From Ruminococcus sp. (lineage in GTDB: Bacteria; Bacillota; Clostridia; Oscillospirales; Ruminococcaceae): 64,000 bases of DNA. The translations under genes and the position numbers were made by a program. Positions 1 to 9,228 of this stretch are shown piece by piece. Positions within the stretch are counted from its first letter, which is position 1; every line of letters begins with the position of its first letter. The stretch covers positions 1 to 64,000 of the forward strand of contig JAISIC010000009.1 in assembly GCA_031262225.1 (NCBI GenBank). The letters are read 5' to 3'. Below the pieces are notes generated by a model that worked only from the letters and a program-made list of their open reading frames with translations, was not told where the DNA came from and did not search any database.

Positions 1-26
1 GAATAGTAAATTTTTTATTAACACTG

Positions 27-55
27 TTGACATTCGTTTCTGTTTACTGTATAAT
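27..55 (+). promoter_or_regulatory. Consensus sigma-A promoter of the rpmH operon
   Basis: The -35 TTGACA lies at 27-32 and the -10 TATAAT at 50-55, with a 17-base spacer: a perfect match to the housekeeping consensus. It points at rpmH, leaving a leader of about 75 bases. Strong promoters are expected for this ribosomal protein operon next to the origin. Confidence 0.9.
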
Positions 56-139
56 TATTAGGCTACACTATAAATATAATAGTAAAATATACCCATTTGA
101 CGTTAATTAAATCATTACAGGGGATTTTCGGAGGAAAAA

Positions 140-274
140 ATGAAAAGAACATACCAGCCTAAAAAACTTCACCGCCAGAAAGTACACGGCTTCAGAGCAA
201 GAATGTCCGACAAGAGCGGTCGAAATGTACTCTCCCGTCGTCGTGCTAAGGGCAGAAAAGTTTTAAGCTATTAA
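140..274 (+). CDS. rpmH: 50S ribosomal protein L34
   Basis: This 44-residue, very basic protein starts MKRTYQPKK and ends with [12 protein letters not shown], the standard L34 pattern at the usual family length. L34 is a late-assembling protein of the large ribosomal subunit. A GGAGG ribosome-binding site sits 6 bases before the ATG. The gene is too short for common ORF cut-offs but is certain. It opens the conserved rpmH-rnpA-yidD-yidC-jag run that normally lies beside dnaA and oriC, so the replication origin probably lies just left of this window (inference). Confidence 0.98.
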   Translation: MKRTYQPKKLHRQKVHGFRARMSDKSGRNVLSRRRAKGRKVLSY

Positions 275-285
275 GATAAGTCTTA

Positions 286-627
286 ATGGACACCATCAAA
301 GACAACAACCACTTTCTTCGTGCCTATAAAAAGGGGCGATATCTGCACAGCGGCTTTTTAACCGTTCATATCGTGCCAAACGAGCTTGACAGTAAGCGAT
401 ACGGTATAACAGTCTCAAAAAAGCTCGGCAACGCGGTCGTTCGCAACCGCTGTAAAAGGATTATCAGAGCGGCACTTCGTGAGATTGAAAGCTCATTGCC
501 GGAAAGCTTTGACTACGTTTTCATCGCAAGGGACAAGCTTTGTAGCATGAAATCAACAGATTTACTTCCGTTTTTTACGGACAGGCTGTTGCCTTTTGTA
601 AATAAGAATAGCCGGGGTGTGAAATGA
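286..627 (+). CDS. rnpA: Ribonuclease P protein component
   Basis: The 113-residue basic protein has the RNase P signature around residues 48-68 (KLGNAVVRNRCKRIIR), containing the RNR motif that contacts the catalytic RNA. The protein subunit helps the ribozyme bind precursor tRNA for 5' maturation. It begins 11 bases after the rpmH stop with only a weak purine stretch before the ATG, so translation is probably coupled to rpmH. Its 3' end overlaps yidD by 4 bases. The RNase P RNA gene is not in the window. Confidence 0.96.
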   Translation: MDTIKDNNHFLRAYKKGRYLHSGFLTVHIVPNELDSKRYGITVSKKLGNAVVRNRCKRIIRAALREIESSLPESFDYVFIARDKLCSMKSTDLLPFFTDRLLPFVNKNSRGVK

Positions 628-878
628 AAAGATTTTTGCTCTTTTGTATAAGATTTTATTCAAAACACATCTCACCCTTCTTTGGCAGACGCTGCAAATA
701 CTACCCGACCTGCTCGTCCTATGCCTTCACCGCGATAAAAAAGCATGGTACTATAAAAGGTACGATTTTAGCCGTTTGGCGGCTTCTTCGCTGTAATCCT
801 TGGAGCATGGGCGGCATAGATTATGTTCCCGACAGGTTTGGTCTCTATTTTGTTAAAAACATGGGACTTAGCAATTGA
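624..878 (+). CDS. yidD: Membrane protein insertion efficiency factor YidD
   Basis: This 84-residue protein has the family core RRCKYYPTCSSYA, followed by a CNPW-x-GG-D-V segment near the C terminus. YidD proteins are small membrane-associated factors encoded between rnpA and yidC that assist YidC-dependent insertion. The start overlaps the rnpA stop in ATGA style, indicating coupled translation. Position, length and cysteine pattern all agree. Confidence 0.95.
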   Translation: MKRFLLFCIRFYSKHISPFFGRRCKYYPTCSSYAFTAIKKHGTIKGTILAVWRLLRCNPWSMGGIDYVPDRFGLYFVKNMGLSN

Positions 879-940
879 CAAATCTGACAAATCACGACAT
901 CATAGTTTATCGGATATCTTAAATTAATCGGAGTATCGAC

Positions 941-2137
941 TTGAATTTTATTTCTGAAATCATAGGCTATCCCTTGGGCTTTGTAATGTGGGCACTGTAT
1001 CAGATCACCCACAACTACGCCGTAGCAATACTCCTTTTCACCATCGTAACAAGAGTAATACTGCTGCCGCTTGCTTTCAAACAGCAAAAATCAACGGCGG
1101 CTATGGCTGCTTTTACCCCAAAACTTGAGGAGCTCAAGAAAAAGTACGCGGGCAACCAGCAAAAACTCAACGAAGAGCAGATGAAGCTTTATTCCGAAGA
1201 GGGAATAAACCCGATGTCATCCTGCCTTCCTCTTTTAGTTCAGTTTCCTCTCCTCATCGGTATCTTCGATGTCGTTTATCGTCCGCTCACACACATTATC
1301 CGTGCTTCAAAGGACGTAATCACACAGGCAACCGAAATAGCCGCGACCATTTACGGGACAAACCAGTCTTTCACCGTTCGTCCCGAAATATATATCGTTC
1401 GTGCCATAAAGGACCAACCCGACCTGTTTTCCGGTCTCCCGCTTGAATTTGTGGAGAAGGTACAGGATTTCAACAATATGTTGTTCGGGTTTATTGATCT
1501 TGGCATGATCCCGAGCTTTAAGCCTGAGGTGTGGGATGCCGCTTCGATCGGGCTTATTATGATTCCGATTATGTCTGGTCTTGCACAGCTTGGCTCTACC
1601 GTTTATATGTATATCCGCCAGAAGAAGATGCAAGCTGCAGGCGGAGCGACCAAAAATTCTGCAGATGGTATGCAAAAGAGCATGATGAATTCGATGAATG
1701 TCATGCTGTTTGTTATGCCTGTTTTCTCTGTATATATCGCAATCGGTTATCCCGCCGCAATCGGTTTTTACTGGACCTGTTCGGCCCTCATAGGCTTTGC
1801 ACAATCGGTGCTCTTAAATAAAGTCTACACCCCCGAATATGTTGCGGGGCTTGTTGAAAAGGACAAGCTTAAGAAAAAGGATAAAACAAAAAAGCGAAAC
1901 TCCATGATGGAACGTTATCAGCAGATGTTAGCAGAGCAAAATGGTACTGTAACCCCTGAACAAACAAATAGGAATAGTATTACCGTTTCGGGTAAGCTCA
2001 AAGATGATGAAGACGAACCGAAGACCGAAGCGGAGAAGATATCAAAATCAAAACAGCGTGAAATAGAAAGAAAACTTATAAACGAAGCCCGCCGCCGACA
2101 AGCCGAGAAGTATGGCGAAGAGTATATCGATGAATAG
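941..2137 (+). CDS. yidC: Membrane protein insertase YidC/OxaA/SpoIIIJ family
   Basis: The 398-residue protein inserts membrane proteins into the cytoplasmic membrane. The first helix carries the conserved Arg of the hydrophilic groove (TRVILLPLAFKQQ, about residue 41), followed by the cytoplasmic coiled loop (PKLEELKKKY) and later helices around residues 90-110 and 200-290. There is no large periplasmic domain, as is usual in Gram-positive bacteria. The C-terminal 90 residues are charged and probably contact ribosomes. The start is TTG at 941, preceded by GGAG at 930-933; no ATG fits. It is longer than Bacillus SpoIIIJ mainly because of a loop insert and the charged tail. Confidence 0.95.
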   Translation: MNFISEIIGYPLGFVMWALYQITHNYAVAILLFTIVTRVILLPLAFKQQKSTAAMAAFTPKLEELKKKYAGNQQKLNEEQMKLYSEEGINPMSSCLPLLVQFPLLIGIFDVVYRPLTHIIRASKDVITQATEIAATIYGTNQSFTVRPEIYIVRAIKDQPDLFSGLPLEFVEKVQDFNNMLFGFIDLGMIPSFKPEVWDAASIGLIMIPIMSGLAQLGSTVYMYIRQKKMQAAGGATKNSADGMQKSMMNSMNVMLFVMPVFSVYIAIGYPAAIGFYWTCSALIGFAQSVLLNKVYTPEYVAGLVEKDKLKKKDKTKKRNSMMERYQQMLAEQNGTVTPEQTNRNSITVSGKLKDDEDEPKTEAEKISKSKQREIERKLINEARRRQAEKYGEEYIDE

Positions 2138-2146
2138 GGGTTTTTG

Positions 2147-3070
2147 ATGAAACAGGAATTTACGGCAAAAACTATCGAAGAGGCGAAATCCGCAGCCGCT
2201 GCGGCATTTGAAGTGCCTGAAAGCTATATCACCTTTACCGTTTTGGAAGAACCTAAAAAAGGACTTTTGGGAATCGGTGCGAAGGACGCTAAAATCGAGG
2301 CAGAATATACCCCGAAAACTAAGGGTCAGATTGCAGTTTTATACGTTAAAACAATCCTTGAAAACATGGGAATAGACAACGAGCTTGAGCTTCGCGAAGA
2401 AAAAGAAAACGCTTTCATAGACGTTTTGGGCGAGGTTTCGGGTACTGTTATCGGACGTCGTGGCGAAACCTTAGATGCCATCCAATACCTTGCTTCTATG
2501 TCGGCTAACCGCGGAACAAGAGATTATTTCAGAGTAACCCTCAACTGCAACGGATATCGCGAGAAACGCGAAGAGATATTAAAAGCACTTGCCACACGCC
2601 TTTCAAACACCGTTATAAAATCGGGCGGCTCATCTACCCTCGAACCGATGAACCCCTATGAACGCAGGATTATCCATGCGACGGTTTCGGAGATTGCGGG
2701 GGTTTCAAGCAAGAGCATCGGCGACGAACCGTATCGCAGGGTGGTTATTACAAGCACCTCTTCACCCCGCCGAAAGAGCGGTTTTGAAAAGCATGACGGA
2801 CCGTTCCCCAGAGTGAGCGGACCGAAAACCTTCTCCCGCCCCTCTAAGGCAGACGGCGAATATCCGACAAAGGAAAGAGGAGCAAGATCGAACAGAAATT
2901 CGGATCGTCCGAGGACAGACAGGAATGATCGCACCCGCAGGAATGATGATATCCCACTCAAGCAGATTGAAATGCCGAAGTCTTCCTTCGAGCGTGACTA
3001 TAAAAAGCCGGTTATAACCGATGAAACCTTCTTGGGGGCAGGCTCACTCTACGATAAACTTGATATTTAA
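2147..3070 (+). CDS. khpB: RNA-binding protein KhpB/Jag (SpoIIIJ-associated)
   Basis: The domain order is a Jag-N domain (about residues 1-50, ending KKGLLGIGAKDAKIEAEY), a KH domain (about 75-150, with the GRRGETLDAIQYL loop) and an R3H domain (about 155-205, NPYERRIIHATV). An Arg/Asp/Ser-rich disordered tail of about 100 residues follows. KhpB binds RNA and is tied to cell-length and envelope control in other Firmicutes. I chose the ATG at 2147, 6 bases after a GGGG; a TTG directly upstream would add one residue. The long tail is more than many homologs carry. Confidence 0.93.
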   Translation: MKQEFTAKTIEEAKSAAAAAFEVPESYITFTVLEEPKKGLLGIGAKDAKIEAEYTPKTKGQIAVLYVKTILENMGIDNELELREEKENAFIDVLGEVSGTVIGRRGETLDAIQYLASMSANRGTRDYFRVTLNCNGYREKREEILKALATRLSNTVIKSGGSSTLEPMNPYERRIIHATVSEIAGVSSKSIGDEPYRRVVITSTSSPRRKSGFEKHDGPFPRVSGPKTFSRPSKADGEYPTKERGARSNRNSDRPRTDRNDRTRRNDDIPLKQIEMPKSSFERDYKKPVITDETFLGAGSLYDKLDI

Positions 3071-3074
3071 AACA

Positions 3075-3104
3075 AAAGCTCGTATCTTAACTGATACGAG
3101 CTTT
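3075..3104. terminator. Bidirectional terminator between khpB and mnmA
   Basis: A perfect 12-base-pair stem (3075-3086 with 3093-3104) encloses a 6-base loop. On the minus strand it is followed by a T-rich run, and it overlaps the mnmA stop codon. It therefore ends the long parA-to-mnmA train and probably also the rpmH operon. Confidence 0.9.
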
Positions 3105-4158
3105 AGTTTACAATAATTCCGCCGCCTACAACATATTCCCCGTCATACAAAACGCAGGATTGCCCGGGCGTGACTGCCTTTTGCGGCTCGTCAAAGGTAA
3201 CTTTGATGGTATCCTCATCAATCCGAACTGCGTTGCAGGGGCTTTCAATTTGATTGTATCTTGTTTTTGCCTTAAGCTTTTCGCCTAACCTGTCGGGCAT
3301 GATTATATTTATATTCTTTATAATTACACTATTTGTATATAAATCTTCAACATTACAAAGAGTAATCGAATTATCGGCTATGTTTATAGATTTTACGTAC
3401 TTAGGCGAACCGAAAGCCATTCCCAAGCCTTTTCGCTGACCGATTGTGTAGTGGATTATCCCTTTATGTTCACCGATTATATTACCGTCGGTATTAATAA
3501 AATTCCCCTTTGGGAATACTTGCCCCGAATATCTTTCAATGAAACTTGCATAATCGCCGTCGGGTACGAAGCAGATGTCCTGACTCTCGTGCTTTGCGGC
3601 ATTAACAAAGCCCGCTTTCTCTGCAATTGCTCTGACTTCCGGTTTTGTGAGACTGCCGAGCGGAAAAAGAGTACGTGATAACTGTTCCTGTGTCAAAGTA
3701 TAGAGCACATAGGATTGGTCTTTTTTTATGTCAACTGCCTTGCGAAGTAAATATCGCCCGTTTTTTTCTTCTATGCGTGCATAATGTCCCGTTGCAATCT
3801 TTTCACAATCAAGCTCGCGAGCACGGCGAAGAAGCTTTTCAAATTTAAGCTTGCGGTTACATTCAATGCAAGGGTTCGGGGTTGCTCCGCTTATGTATGA
3901 ATCGCAAAAATTTTCGATAACATCCTTGCGAAAATCGTCTGCGAAATTAAAGACATAATGTGCGAGTCCCATCGAAAAACAGACGCTCTTTGCATCAAAA
4001 GCATCATCTGCCGTGCAGCAGGACTTCTCTGTTACAGCACCTTCTGAGTCAAAGAGCTTCATCGTCGCACCGATGACGTCGTATCCCGAATCGACAAGGA
4101 GCTTGGCGGTGACACTCGAATCCACGCCCCCGCTCATGGCAGTTAAGACTTTAATCAC
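3103..4158 (-). CDS. mnmA: tRNA-specific 2-thiouridylase MnmA
   Basis: The 351-residue enzyme adds sulfur to U34 of tRNA-Lys, -Glu and -Gln. The PP-loop ATP-binding motif SGGVDSS is at residues 9-15. The catalytic Cys97 lies in PNPCIEC and the partner Cys196 in ESQDICF. The start is GTG at 4158, overlapping the stop of the small upstream ORF by 4 bases, with no strong ribosome-binding site, so coupling is likely. A cysteine desulfurase that could supply sulfur is encoded at 11715. It is the last gene of the minus-strand train. Confidence 0.95.
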   Translation of the reverse strand: MIKVLTAMSGGVDSSVTAKLLVDSGYDVIGATMKLFDSEGAVTEKSCCTADDAFDAKSVCFSMGLAHYVFNFADDFRKDVIENFCDSYISGATPNPCIECNRKLKFEKLLRRARELDCEKIATGHYARIEEKNGRYLLRKAVDIKKDQSYVLYTLTQEQLSRTLFPLGSLTKPEVRAIAEKAGFVNAAKHESQDICFVPDGDYASFIERYSGQVFPKGNFINTDGNIIGEHKGIIHYTIGQRKGLGMAFGSPKYVKSINIADNSITLCNVEDLYTNSVIIKNINIIMPDRLGEKLKAKTRYNQIESPCNAVRIDEDTIKVTFDEPQKAVTPGQSCVLYDGEYVVGGGIIVN

Positions 4159-4358
4159 TTCAATGGCGGCAACGGTTCAACGTTGCATTTTTTCAATATT
4201 TGAAGGTGGGTTAATGCACGCTGTGCTACCTCGACTAAGAAGTTATGCCCGTCAACGTTATCTGGAAATTTGGTATCAAACAGTTTTATATCGGTTAAGG
4301 CATCTTGATAACGTCTGAGACAAGTATCAATGATAAACATATCTAAAACAACGTTCAT
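4155..4358 (-). CDS. Small protein of unknown function between accA and mnmA
   Basis: I do not recognise this 67-residue protein (starts MNVVLDMFIIDTC). It is soluble-looking, with no signal peptide or membrane span, and ends PLPPLK. A good ribosome-binding site (AGGAG, 6 bases before the ATG) and tight packing (16 bases after accA, 4-base overlap with mnmA) argue that it is a real gene. Its role may simply be translational coupling of mnmA, or a small helper; neither can be told from sequence alone. Confidence 0.6.
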   Translation of the reverse strand: MNVVLDMFIIDTCLRRYQDALTDIKLFDTKFPDNVDGHNFLVEVAQRALTHLQILKKCNVEPLPPLK

Positions 4359-4374
4359 GATTTACTCCTATAAT

Positions 4375-5178
4375 TTATTCACCATAAACCCCGATTTTTC
4401 TGAATTTATGGTATCGTGCTTTTAAAAGCTCCTCTGTGTTAAGCTTTGTGACATCGCGAATTGAGTTTGATATATACGCTTTAATATTTTCTGCGGTGTC
4501 TGTGGGGCTGTTGTGAGCTCCGCCTATAGGTTCGCTGATGATATTTTCTATAATCCCGAAACTCTTGCAGTCGGGAGCGGTTATTTTCAAAACCTCTGCC
4601 GCATCCTTTTCTTTAGCCGCATCTTTCCAAAGAATTGATGCCGCACCTCTGGGGCTGATTACCGAATATACAGCGTTTTCAAGCATCGCAAGCCTGTCAC
4701 ATACAGCAAGTGCAAGTGCTCCGCCGCTTCCGCCTTCGCCGAGGATTACAGAGATAACCGGCGTTTTAAGCTTTGAAAATAAGAATAAACTCTGTGCAAT
4801 CGCCTCACCCTGTCCGCGTTTTTCTGCATCAATTCCGCAGAACGCCCCCGGAGTGTCGATAAAACAGATTATAGGACGTTTGAATTTTTCAGCCTGCAAA
4901 GCAAGCCTCATCGCCTTCCGATACCCTTCAGGGTGCGGCATGGCAAAGTTGGTGTTTTTATTTTCATTTAAATTACGTCCCTTAACCTGTGCCAAAACGG
5001 TAACAGGCTTGCCCTCAAAGGATGCTATACCGCCCTTTATGGCGTGGTCGTCGCCGAAATGCCTGTCGCCGTGAAGCTCATAAAACTCGTCAAATATAAG
5101 CGGAATATAGTTTTCAACGGTGGGGCGGTTTTTGTTTCTGATTATCTGCAAACAGTCCCAAGCTGATTTAGCCGACAT
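4375..5178 (-). CDS. accA: Acetyl-CoA carboxylase carboxyltransferase subunit alpha
   Basis: The 267-residue protein has the crotonase-like carboxyltransferase fold, with [11 protein letters not shown] near residue 34 and the [12 protein letters not shown] oxyanion-type glycine motif near residue 146. Together with AccD it transfers CO2 from carboxybiotin to acetyl-CoA, giving malonyl-CoA for fatty acid synthesis. The ATG at 5178 lies inside the 3' end of accD (11-base overlap). The N-terminal helix region is shorter than in E. coli AccA, as is common in Firmicutes. Confidence 0.95.
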   Translation of the reverse strand: MSAKSAWDCLQIIRNKNRPTVENYIPLIFDEFYELHGDRHFGDDHAIKGGIASFEGKPVTVLAQVKGRNLNENKNTNFAMPHPEGYRKAMRLALQAEKFKRPIICFIDTPGAFCGIDAEKRGQGEAIAQSLFLFSKLKTPVISVILGEGGSGGALALAVCDRLAMLENAVYSVISPRGAASILWKDAAKEKDAAEVLKITAPDCKSFGIIENIISEPIGGAHNSPTDTAENIKAYISNSIRDVTKLNTEELLKARYHKFRKIGVYGE

Positions 5179-6118
5179 TTTTCACACCCCCGAATCCGTG
5201 CAGGCGAAGGATATGGCGTAAGGTTTTTCTCATAGCCTTCCTTTCAACAATCATATCAACAAAGCCGTGTTCAAGCTGAAACTCGGCGGATTGAAAATCC
5301 TCGGGGAGATGTTGTTTAATCGTCCCCTCAATAACACGTCTGCCCGCAAAGCCTATTAACACCTTCGGTTCGGCAATGATGATATCGCCGAGCGAAGCAA
5401 AGGAAGCCTCAACGCCGCCTGTTGTCGGGTCGGTTAAGATCGAGATGAAAAGTCCCCCCGCTTCGGAATATCTTGCCGCTGCGGCTGACGTTTTCGCCAT
5501 CTGCATGAGAGATATAATCCCCTCCTGCATACGTGCACCGCCCGAAGCCGAAAAGAGCACCATCGGCAGACCGTTTTCCTCTGCATATTCAAAAGCTCTG
5601 GTTATCTTCTCACCCACGACAGAGCCCATCGAAGCCATCAGAAAGTTTGAATCCATCACCCCGATAACAAAGGGTATGTTGTGGATTGAAGCCGTACCTG
5701 TGAGAATCGCATCGGAAATGCCGGTCTTTGCCCTCAAAGCTGCCGTCTTTTCATCATATCCCGGGAACTCAATGGGATTAAGGCTTGTCATAGTTTTGTC
5801 AAATTCCGAGAAAGTTCCCTTGTCAACGAAGATACGAAGCCTGTCTAAGGCAGAAATGCGGCTGTGAAAGTTGCAGGACGGGCACACCCAAAGGTTTTGC
5901 GAAAACGCATCTGCAGGTGTCGTCTGCATACAACGCGGACATTTAAAGGGGACGGCAGTCCCCCCCGATGTCGCGGCAGCCTCAGCTGCCGCGAGGGGTG
6001 CATCCGTAATTTCTGCAGCAGTACCCTTAACAGCTTCTGTATTTTCTTCTTTCGTCGTCTCCGAAGAGGTTGGTTTCCAACGCTCTTTCACGAGCCCGAA
6101 TAGATTTTCAAGTGCCAA
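5168..6118 (-). CDS. accD: Acetyl-CoA carboxylase carboxyltransferase subunit beta
   Basis: The 316-residue protein carries the four-cysteine zinc ribbon of bacterial AccD (CPRC ... CPSC, about residues 59-83), then the carboxyltransferase fold ([12 protein letters not shown], about residues 190-201). The start is TTG at 6118, with AGGAG 9 bases upstream. Residues about 20-55 are a low-complexity Ala/Glu/Thr linker not typical of the family. The DNA encoding it contains a 9-base-pair palindrome (5972-5993) and a run of seven C on the plus strand (see findings). Pairs with accA just downstream. Confidence 0.94.
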   Translation of the reverse strand: MALENLFGLVKERWKPTSSETTKEENTEAVKGTAAEITDAPLAAAEAAATSGGTAVPFKCPRCMQTTPADAFSQNLWVCPSCNFHSRISALDRLRIFVDKGTFSEFDKTMTSLNPIEFPGYDEKTAALRAKTGISDAILTGTASIHNIPFVIGVMDSNFLMASMGSVVGEKITRAFEYAEENGLPMVLFSASGGARMQEGIISLMQMAKTSAAAARYSEAGGLFISILTDPTTGGVEASFASLGDIIIAEPKVLIGFAGRRVIEGTIKQHLPEDFQSAEFQLEHGFVDMIVERKAMRKTLRHILRLHGFGGVKNVG

Positions 6119-6143
6119 AATGTTAATCTCCTATGTCGTTAAT

Positions 6144-6557
6144 TTATCCTAAAAGTATCACGCCGACAAGAGCAAGCAAGGCTAATTCGGCTATGAATTT
6201 TAATTTTTCGTGTTTGTAAAAAAACAGGTTTCCGATCACGATAAAAAGCGGAACAAGCCAGAAAGTAGGCAAAAGAAGCGATAATAAAACAAACCACCAG
6301 TATTTTCCCATTTTATCGCCGAAGCTCATCTTGTTATACTTAGTATAAAAGTCTTCTTCGATTGGCTTTTCATAGACGATATCTTCAACTTTTATATTAG
6401 GTCGGTCGGTTTGAGGCGGGGGTTCTGCGAAGTCGGTCTGTATGTGGGGGTAGCCGCCACTTTGCTCCTCTTGCGGTGCAACCTCAATCCCGCAGGCGTA
6501 GCAATAACCGTCGAGCACATCGCCGCCGCAGTTCGGGCATTTTTGAATATGAGCCAT
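6144..6557 (-). CDS. Zinc-ribbon membrane protein in the acc cluster
   Basis: The 137-residue protein begins with a zinc ribbon (CPNCGG ... CYACG, residues 8-22). An acidic, proline-rich linker follows, then two hydrophobic helices (about residues 86-108 and 119-136). The architecture suggests a small membrane protein with a cytoplasmic metal-binding head. Its ribosome-binding site (AGGAG) lies within the last codons of accC, and it sits between accC and accD, where accB often is. It has no biotin-attachment motif (A/V-M-K-M), so it is not the biotin carrier. Function unknown. Confidence 0.75.
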   Translation of the reverse strand: MAHIQKCPNCGGDVLDGYCYACGIEVAPQEEQSGGYPHIQTDFAEPPPQTDRPNIKVEDIVYEKPIEEDFYTKYNKMSFGDKMGKYWWFVLLSLLLPTFWLVPLFIVIGNLFFYKHEKLKFIAELALLALVGVILLG

Positions 6558-6558
6558 A

Positions 6559-7911
6559 TTATGCTCCTGTCATCTTCTCCGCCATCTTCTCTGATAGATA
6601 CGCTATATCATAATCGCCCTTTTCAAAAACAGGGTCGGTTATCAGACTAAGCTGAAAATCAATGTTAGTTTTAACGCCGTCAACGATAAACTCGGCAAGG
6701 CTCCGCCGCATACGCATTATCGCTTCTGCCCTTGTCGGAGCGTGAACTATAAGCTTTGCAATCATGCTGTCATAATAAGGGGGGATAGCATAGCCCTGAT
6801 AGACAGCAGAATCAATCCGCACGCCCGGACCGCCGGGAATATGCAGAGCGTTTATAGTCCCCGGGCAGGGGCGAAAATCTTTGTCGGGGTCTTCGGCGTT
6901 AATTCTGCATTCAATTGAAGCTCCCGAAGCCTTAATATTTGCCTGTGTGAAGGGGAGAGTTTCGCCTGCCGCGATTTTAAGCTGCATCTGGACTAAGTCT
7001 ATGCCTGTGAGCATCTCTGTTATAGGGTGCTCAACCTGTATTCTGGTATTCATTTCCATGAAGTAGAATTCTTCGCCCGAAAGCAAAAACTCGATAGTTC
7101 CTGCGTTTTTATATCCTGCCGCCTTTGCTGCATTAACCGCCGCCGTTCCCATACGTTCGCGAAGCTCTGCGGTCATAACCGGGGAGGGCGTTTCTTCAAG
7201 CACCTTTTGATTACGACGCTGCATAGAACAATCACGCTCAAAAAGATGAACAACGTTTCCGTGCTCATCTGCAAGCACTTGAAACTCAATGTGCTTGGGC
7301 TTGATGATGAACTTTTCGATATACATTTCATCGTTGCCGAAATAGGTCTTAGCTTCCCTCTTCGCATCGACAATTTGCCGTTCCAAGTCTTCGGGGGTAT
7401 CAACCCGACGTATGCCGCGACCGCCGCCGCCTGCCGCTGCCTTGATCATAACAGGATAGCCGATAGCCTCGCAGATAGTTTTAGCCTCTGCAAGAGATTT
7501 CACAGCACCGTCCGAACCGGGAATAACCGGGACTCCCGCCGCCTTCATGGTAGCCTTCGCTACTGCTTTATCGCCGAGCATTGATATACATTTATAGTCG
7601 GGACCGATGAATTTTATGCCGTGCTTGCCGCATTCCTCTGCAAATTCGGGATTTTCGGATAAAAACCCAAAGCCGGGATGAATCGCATCTGCCCCTGTCT
7701 GCAAAGCCGCCGTGAGGATTGCCGCCATATTAAGATATGAATCCTTTGAAGCGGGTGCACCGATACAGACTGCCTCGTCGGCAATCTGTGCGTGGAGAGC
7801 AGACCTATCTGCGGTTGAATATACGGCGACAGTTTCAATGTCAAGCTCCCTGCACGCTCTGATAACGCGTACAGCAATCTCGCCGCGATTTGCAATTAAT
7901 ACTTTTTTCAT
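6559..7911 (-). CDS. accC: Acetyl-CoA carboxylase biotin carboxylase subunit
   Basis: The 450-residue ATP-grasp enzyme carboxylates the biotin of the carrier protein. Visible motifs are the N-terminal [18 protein letters not shown], the glycine-rich ATP loop [10 protein letters not shown] (about residues 162-171), [17 protein letters not shown] and the [10 protein letters not shown] active-site segment near residue 290. The length is normal. It follows serS by 17 bases on the minus strand. No accB (biotin carboxyl carrier) is encoded anywhere in the window, so it must lie elsewhere in the genome. Confidence 0.96.
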   Translation of the reverse strand: MKKVLIANRGEIAVRVIRACRELDIETVAVYSTADRSALHAQIADEAVCIGAPASKDSYLNMAAILTAALQTGADAIHPGFGFLSENPEFAEECGKHGIKFIGPDYKCISMLGDKAVAKATMKAAGVPVIPGSDGAVKSLAEAKTICEAIGYPVMIKAAAGGGGRGIRRVDTPEDLERQIVDAKREAKTYFGNDEMYIEKFIIKPKHIEFQVLADEHGNVVHLFERDCSMQRRNQKVLEETPSPVMTAELRERMGTAAVNAAKAAGYKNAGTIEFLLSGEEFYFMEMNTRIQVEHPITEMLTGIDLVQMQLKIAAGETLPFTQANIKASGASIECRINAEDPDKDFRPCPGTINALHIPGGPGVRIDSAVYQGYAIPPYYDSMIAKLIVHAPTRAEAIMRMRRSLAEFIVDGVKTNIDFQLSLITDPVFEKGDYDIAYLSEKMAEKMTGA

Positions 7912-7928
7912 ATATCTAATTTTTTGTC

Positions 7929-9215
7929 CTATTTTGTCGGAATTAGTTTTTCTTTGCCGCCCATGTAAGGACGAAGAGCGACAGGAATATTAACAGAGCC
8001 GTCCTCATTAAGATTATTCTCCAAAAATGCGATAAGCATACGCGGAGGTGCCGCAACTGTGTTATTTAATGTGTGTGCAAGATATTTCTTACCGTCAGAA
8101 CCCGCAACACGGATTTTAAGACGGCGAGCCTGTGCATCGCCGAGGTTGGAACAGCTTCCCACCTCAAAATATTTTTTCTGTCGCGGCGACCAAGCCTCAA
8201 CGTCAACAGACTTAACCTTCAAATCTGCGAGGTCTCCCGAACAGCACTCAAGGGTACGGACGGGAACATCAAGCTTGCGGAAAAGCTGTACTGTCAAGTC
8301 CCACATCTTATCATACCAAGCCATCGAGTCCTCCGGCTTGCAGATAACGACCATCTCCTGCTTTTCAAACTGGTGAATACGATAAACACCGCGTTCTTCC
8401 AAGCCATGTGCACCCTTTTCTTTTCTAAAGCAGGGGCTGTAGCTTGTGAGGGTGTGTGGGAGGGTCTCTTCCTTAACGATTGTGTCGATATATTTTCCTA
8501 TCATCGAGTGCTCCGAAGTGCCTATCAGATAGAGATCTTCACCCTCGATTTTATACATCATAGCTTCCATCTCGGCAAAGCTCATGACCCCCGAAACTAT
8601 CTCGGAACGAATCATAAAGGGCGGTATGCAATACGTGAAGCCGTTGTCAATCATGAAATCGCGGGCAAAGGTTGTAACTGCCGAATGTAAGCGGGCGATA
8701 TCGCCCATGAGATAGTAAAAACCGTTGCCGGCAACCTTTCGAGCCGAATCCAAGTCGATGCCGTCAAAACGAGCCATAATGTCGGTGTGGTAGGGAATTT
8801 CAAAGTCGGGAACGACAGGTTCGCCGAACTTTTGGAGCTCAACGTTCTCCGAATCGTCCTTACCTATAGGAACAGAATCGTCGATTATCTGCGGAATACG
8901 CTTCATGATTTTATCAAGGCTTTCGGTGGTCTCCGCCTCGATTTTTTCAAGCTCATCAAGCCTTGCCGCATATTCGGCAACCTGCTTTTTAGCCTTTTCA
9001 GCTTCTTCCTTTTCGCCCTTCGCCATCAGACCGCCGATCATTTTCGCGGCTTTGTTCTTTTCGTTTCTAAGCGAGTCTCCCTCTGCCTTAGCGGCTCTGA
9101 AAGCCTCATCAAGCCTTATCGCCTCGTCAACAATCTCAAGGTTAGTGCGAAATTTCTTCCGCATATTCTCCTTAACAACATCGGGGTTCTCTCTCACAAA
9201 TCTGATATCAAGCAT
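7929..9215 (-). CDS. serS: Serine--tRNA ligase
   Basis: The 428-residue class II synthetase starts [14 protein letters not shown], followed by the long antiparallel coiled-coil arm (about residues 28-105) that grips the tRNA-Ser variable arm. Motif 2 ([25 protein letters not shown]) and motif 3 ([18 protein letters not shown]) are clear. It lies 13 bases after parB. No T-box leader is possible here, because it has no intergenic region of its own. Confidence 0.97.
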   Translation of the reverse strand: MLDIRFVRENPDVVKENMRKKFRTNLEIVDEAIRLDEAFRAAKAEGDSLRNEKNKAAKMIGGLMAKGEKEEAEKAKKQVAEYAARLDELEKIEAETTESLDKIMKRIPQIIDDSVPIGKDDSENVELQKFGEPVVPDFEIPYHTDIMARFDGIDLDSARKVAGNGFYYLMGDIARLHSAVTTFARDFMIDNGFTYCIPPFMIRSEIVSGVMSFAEMEAMMYKIEGEDLYLIGTSEHSMIGKYIDTIVKEETLPHTLTSYSPCFRKEKGAHGLEERGVYRIHQFEKQEMVVICKPEDSMAWYDKMWDLTVQLFRKLDVPVRTLECCSGDLADLKVKSVDVEAWSPRQKKYFEVGSCSNLGDAQARRLKIRVAGSDGKKYLAHTLNNTVAAPPRMLIAFLENNLNEDGSVNIPVALRPYMGGKEKLIPTK

Positions 9216-9228
9216 ATTCTCAATCCTT

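Noticed and set aside
1..139. Possible part of oriC left of rpmH
   Set aside because: The short stretch holds a promoter and leader but no recognised DnaA boxes; the origin is only inferred to lie further left.
4538..5867. Long open frames on the plus strand across accA and accD
   Set aside because: They are antisense to clear acc genes, have no ribosome sites or recognisable domains, and arise from codon bias.
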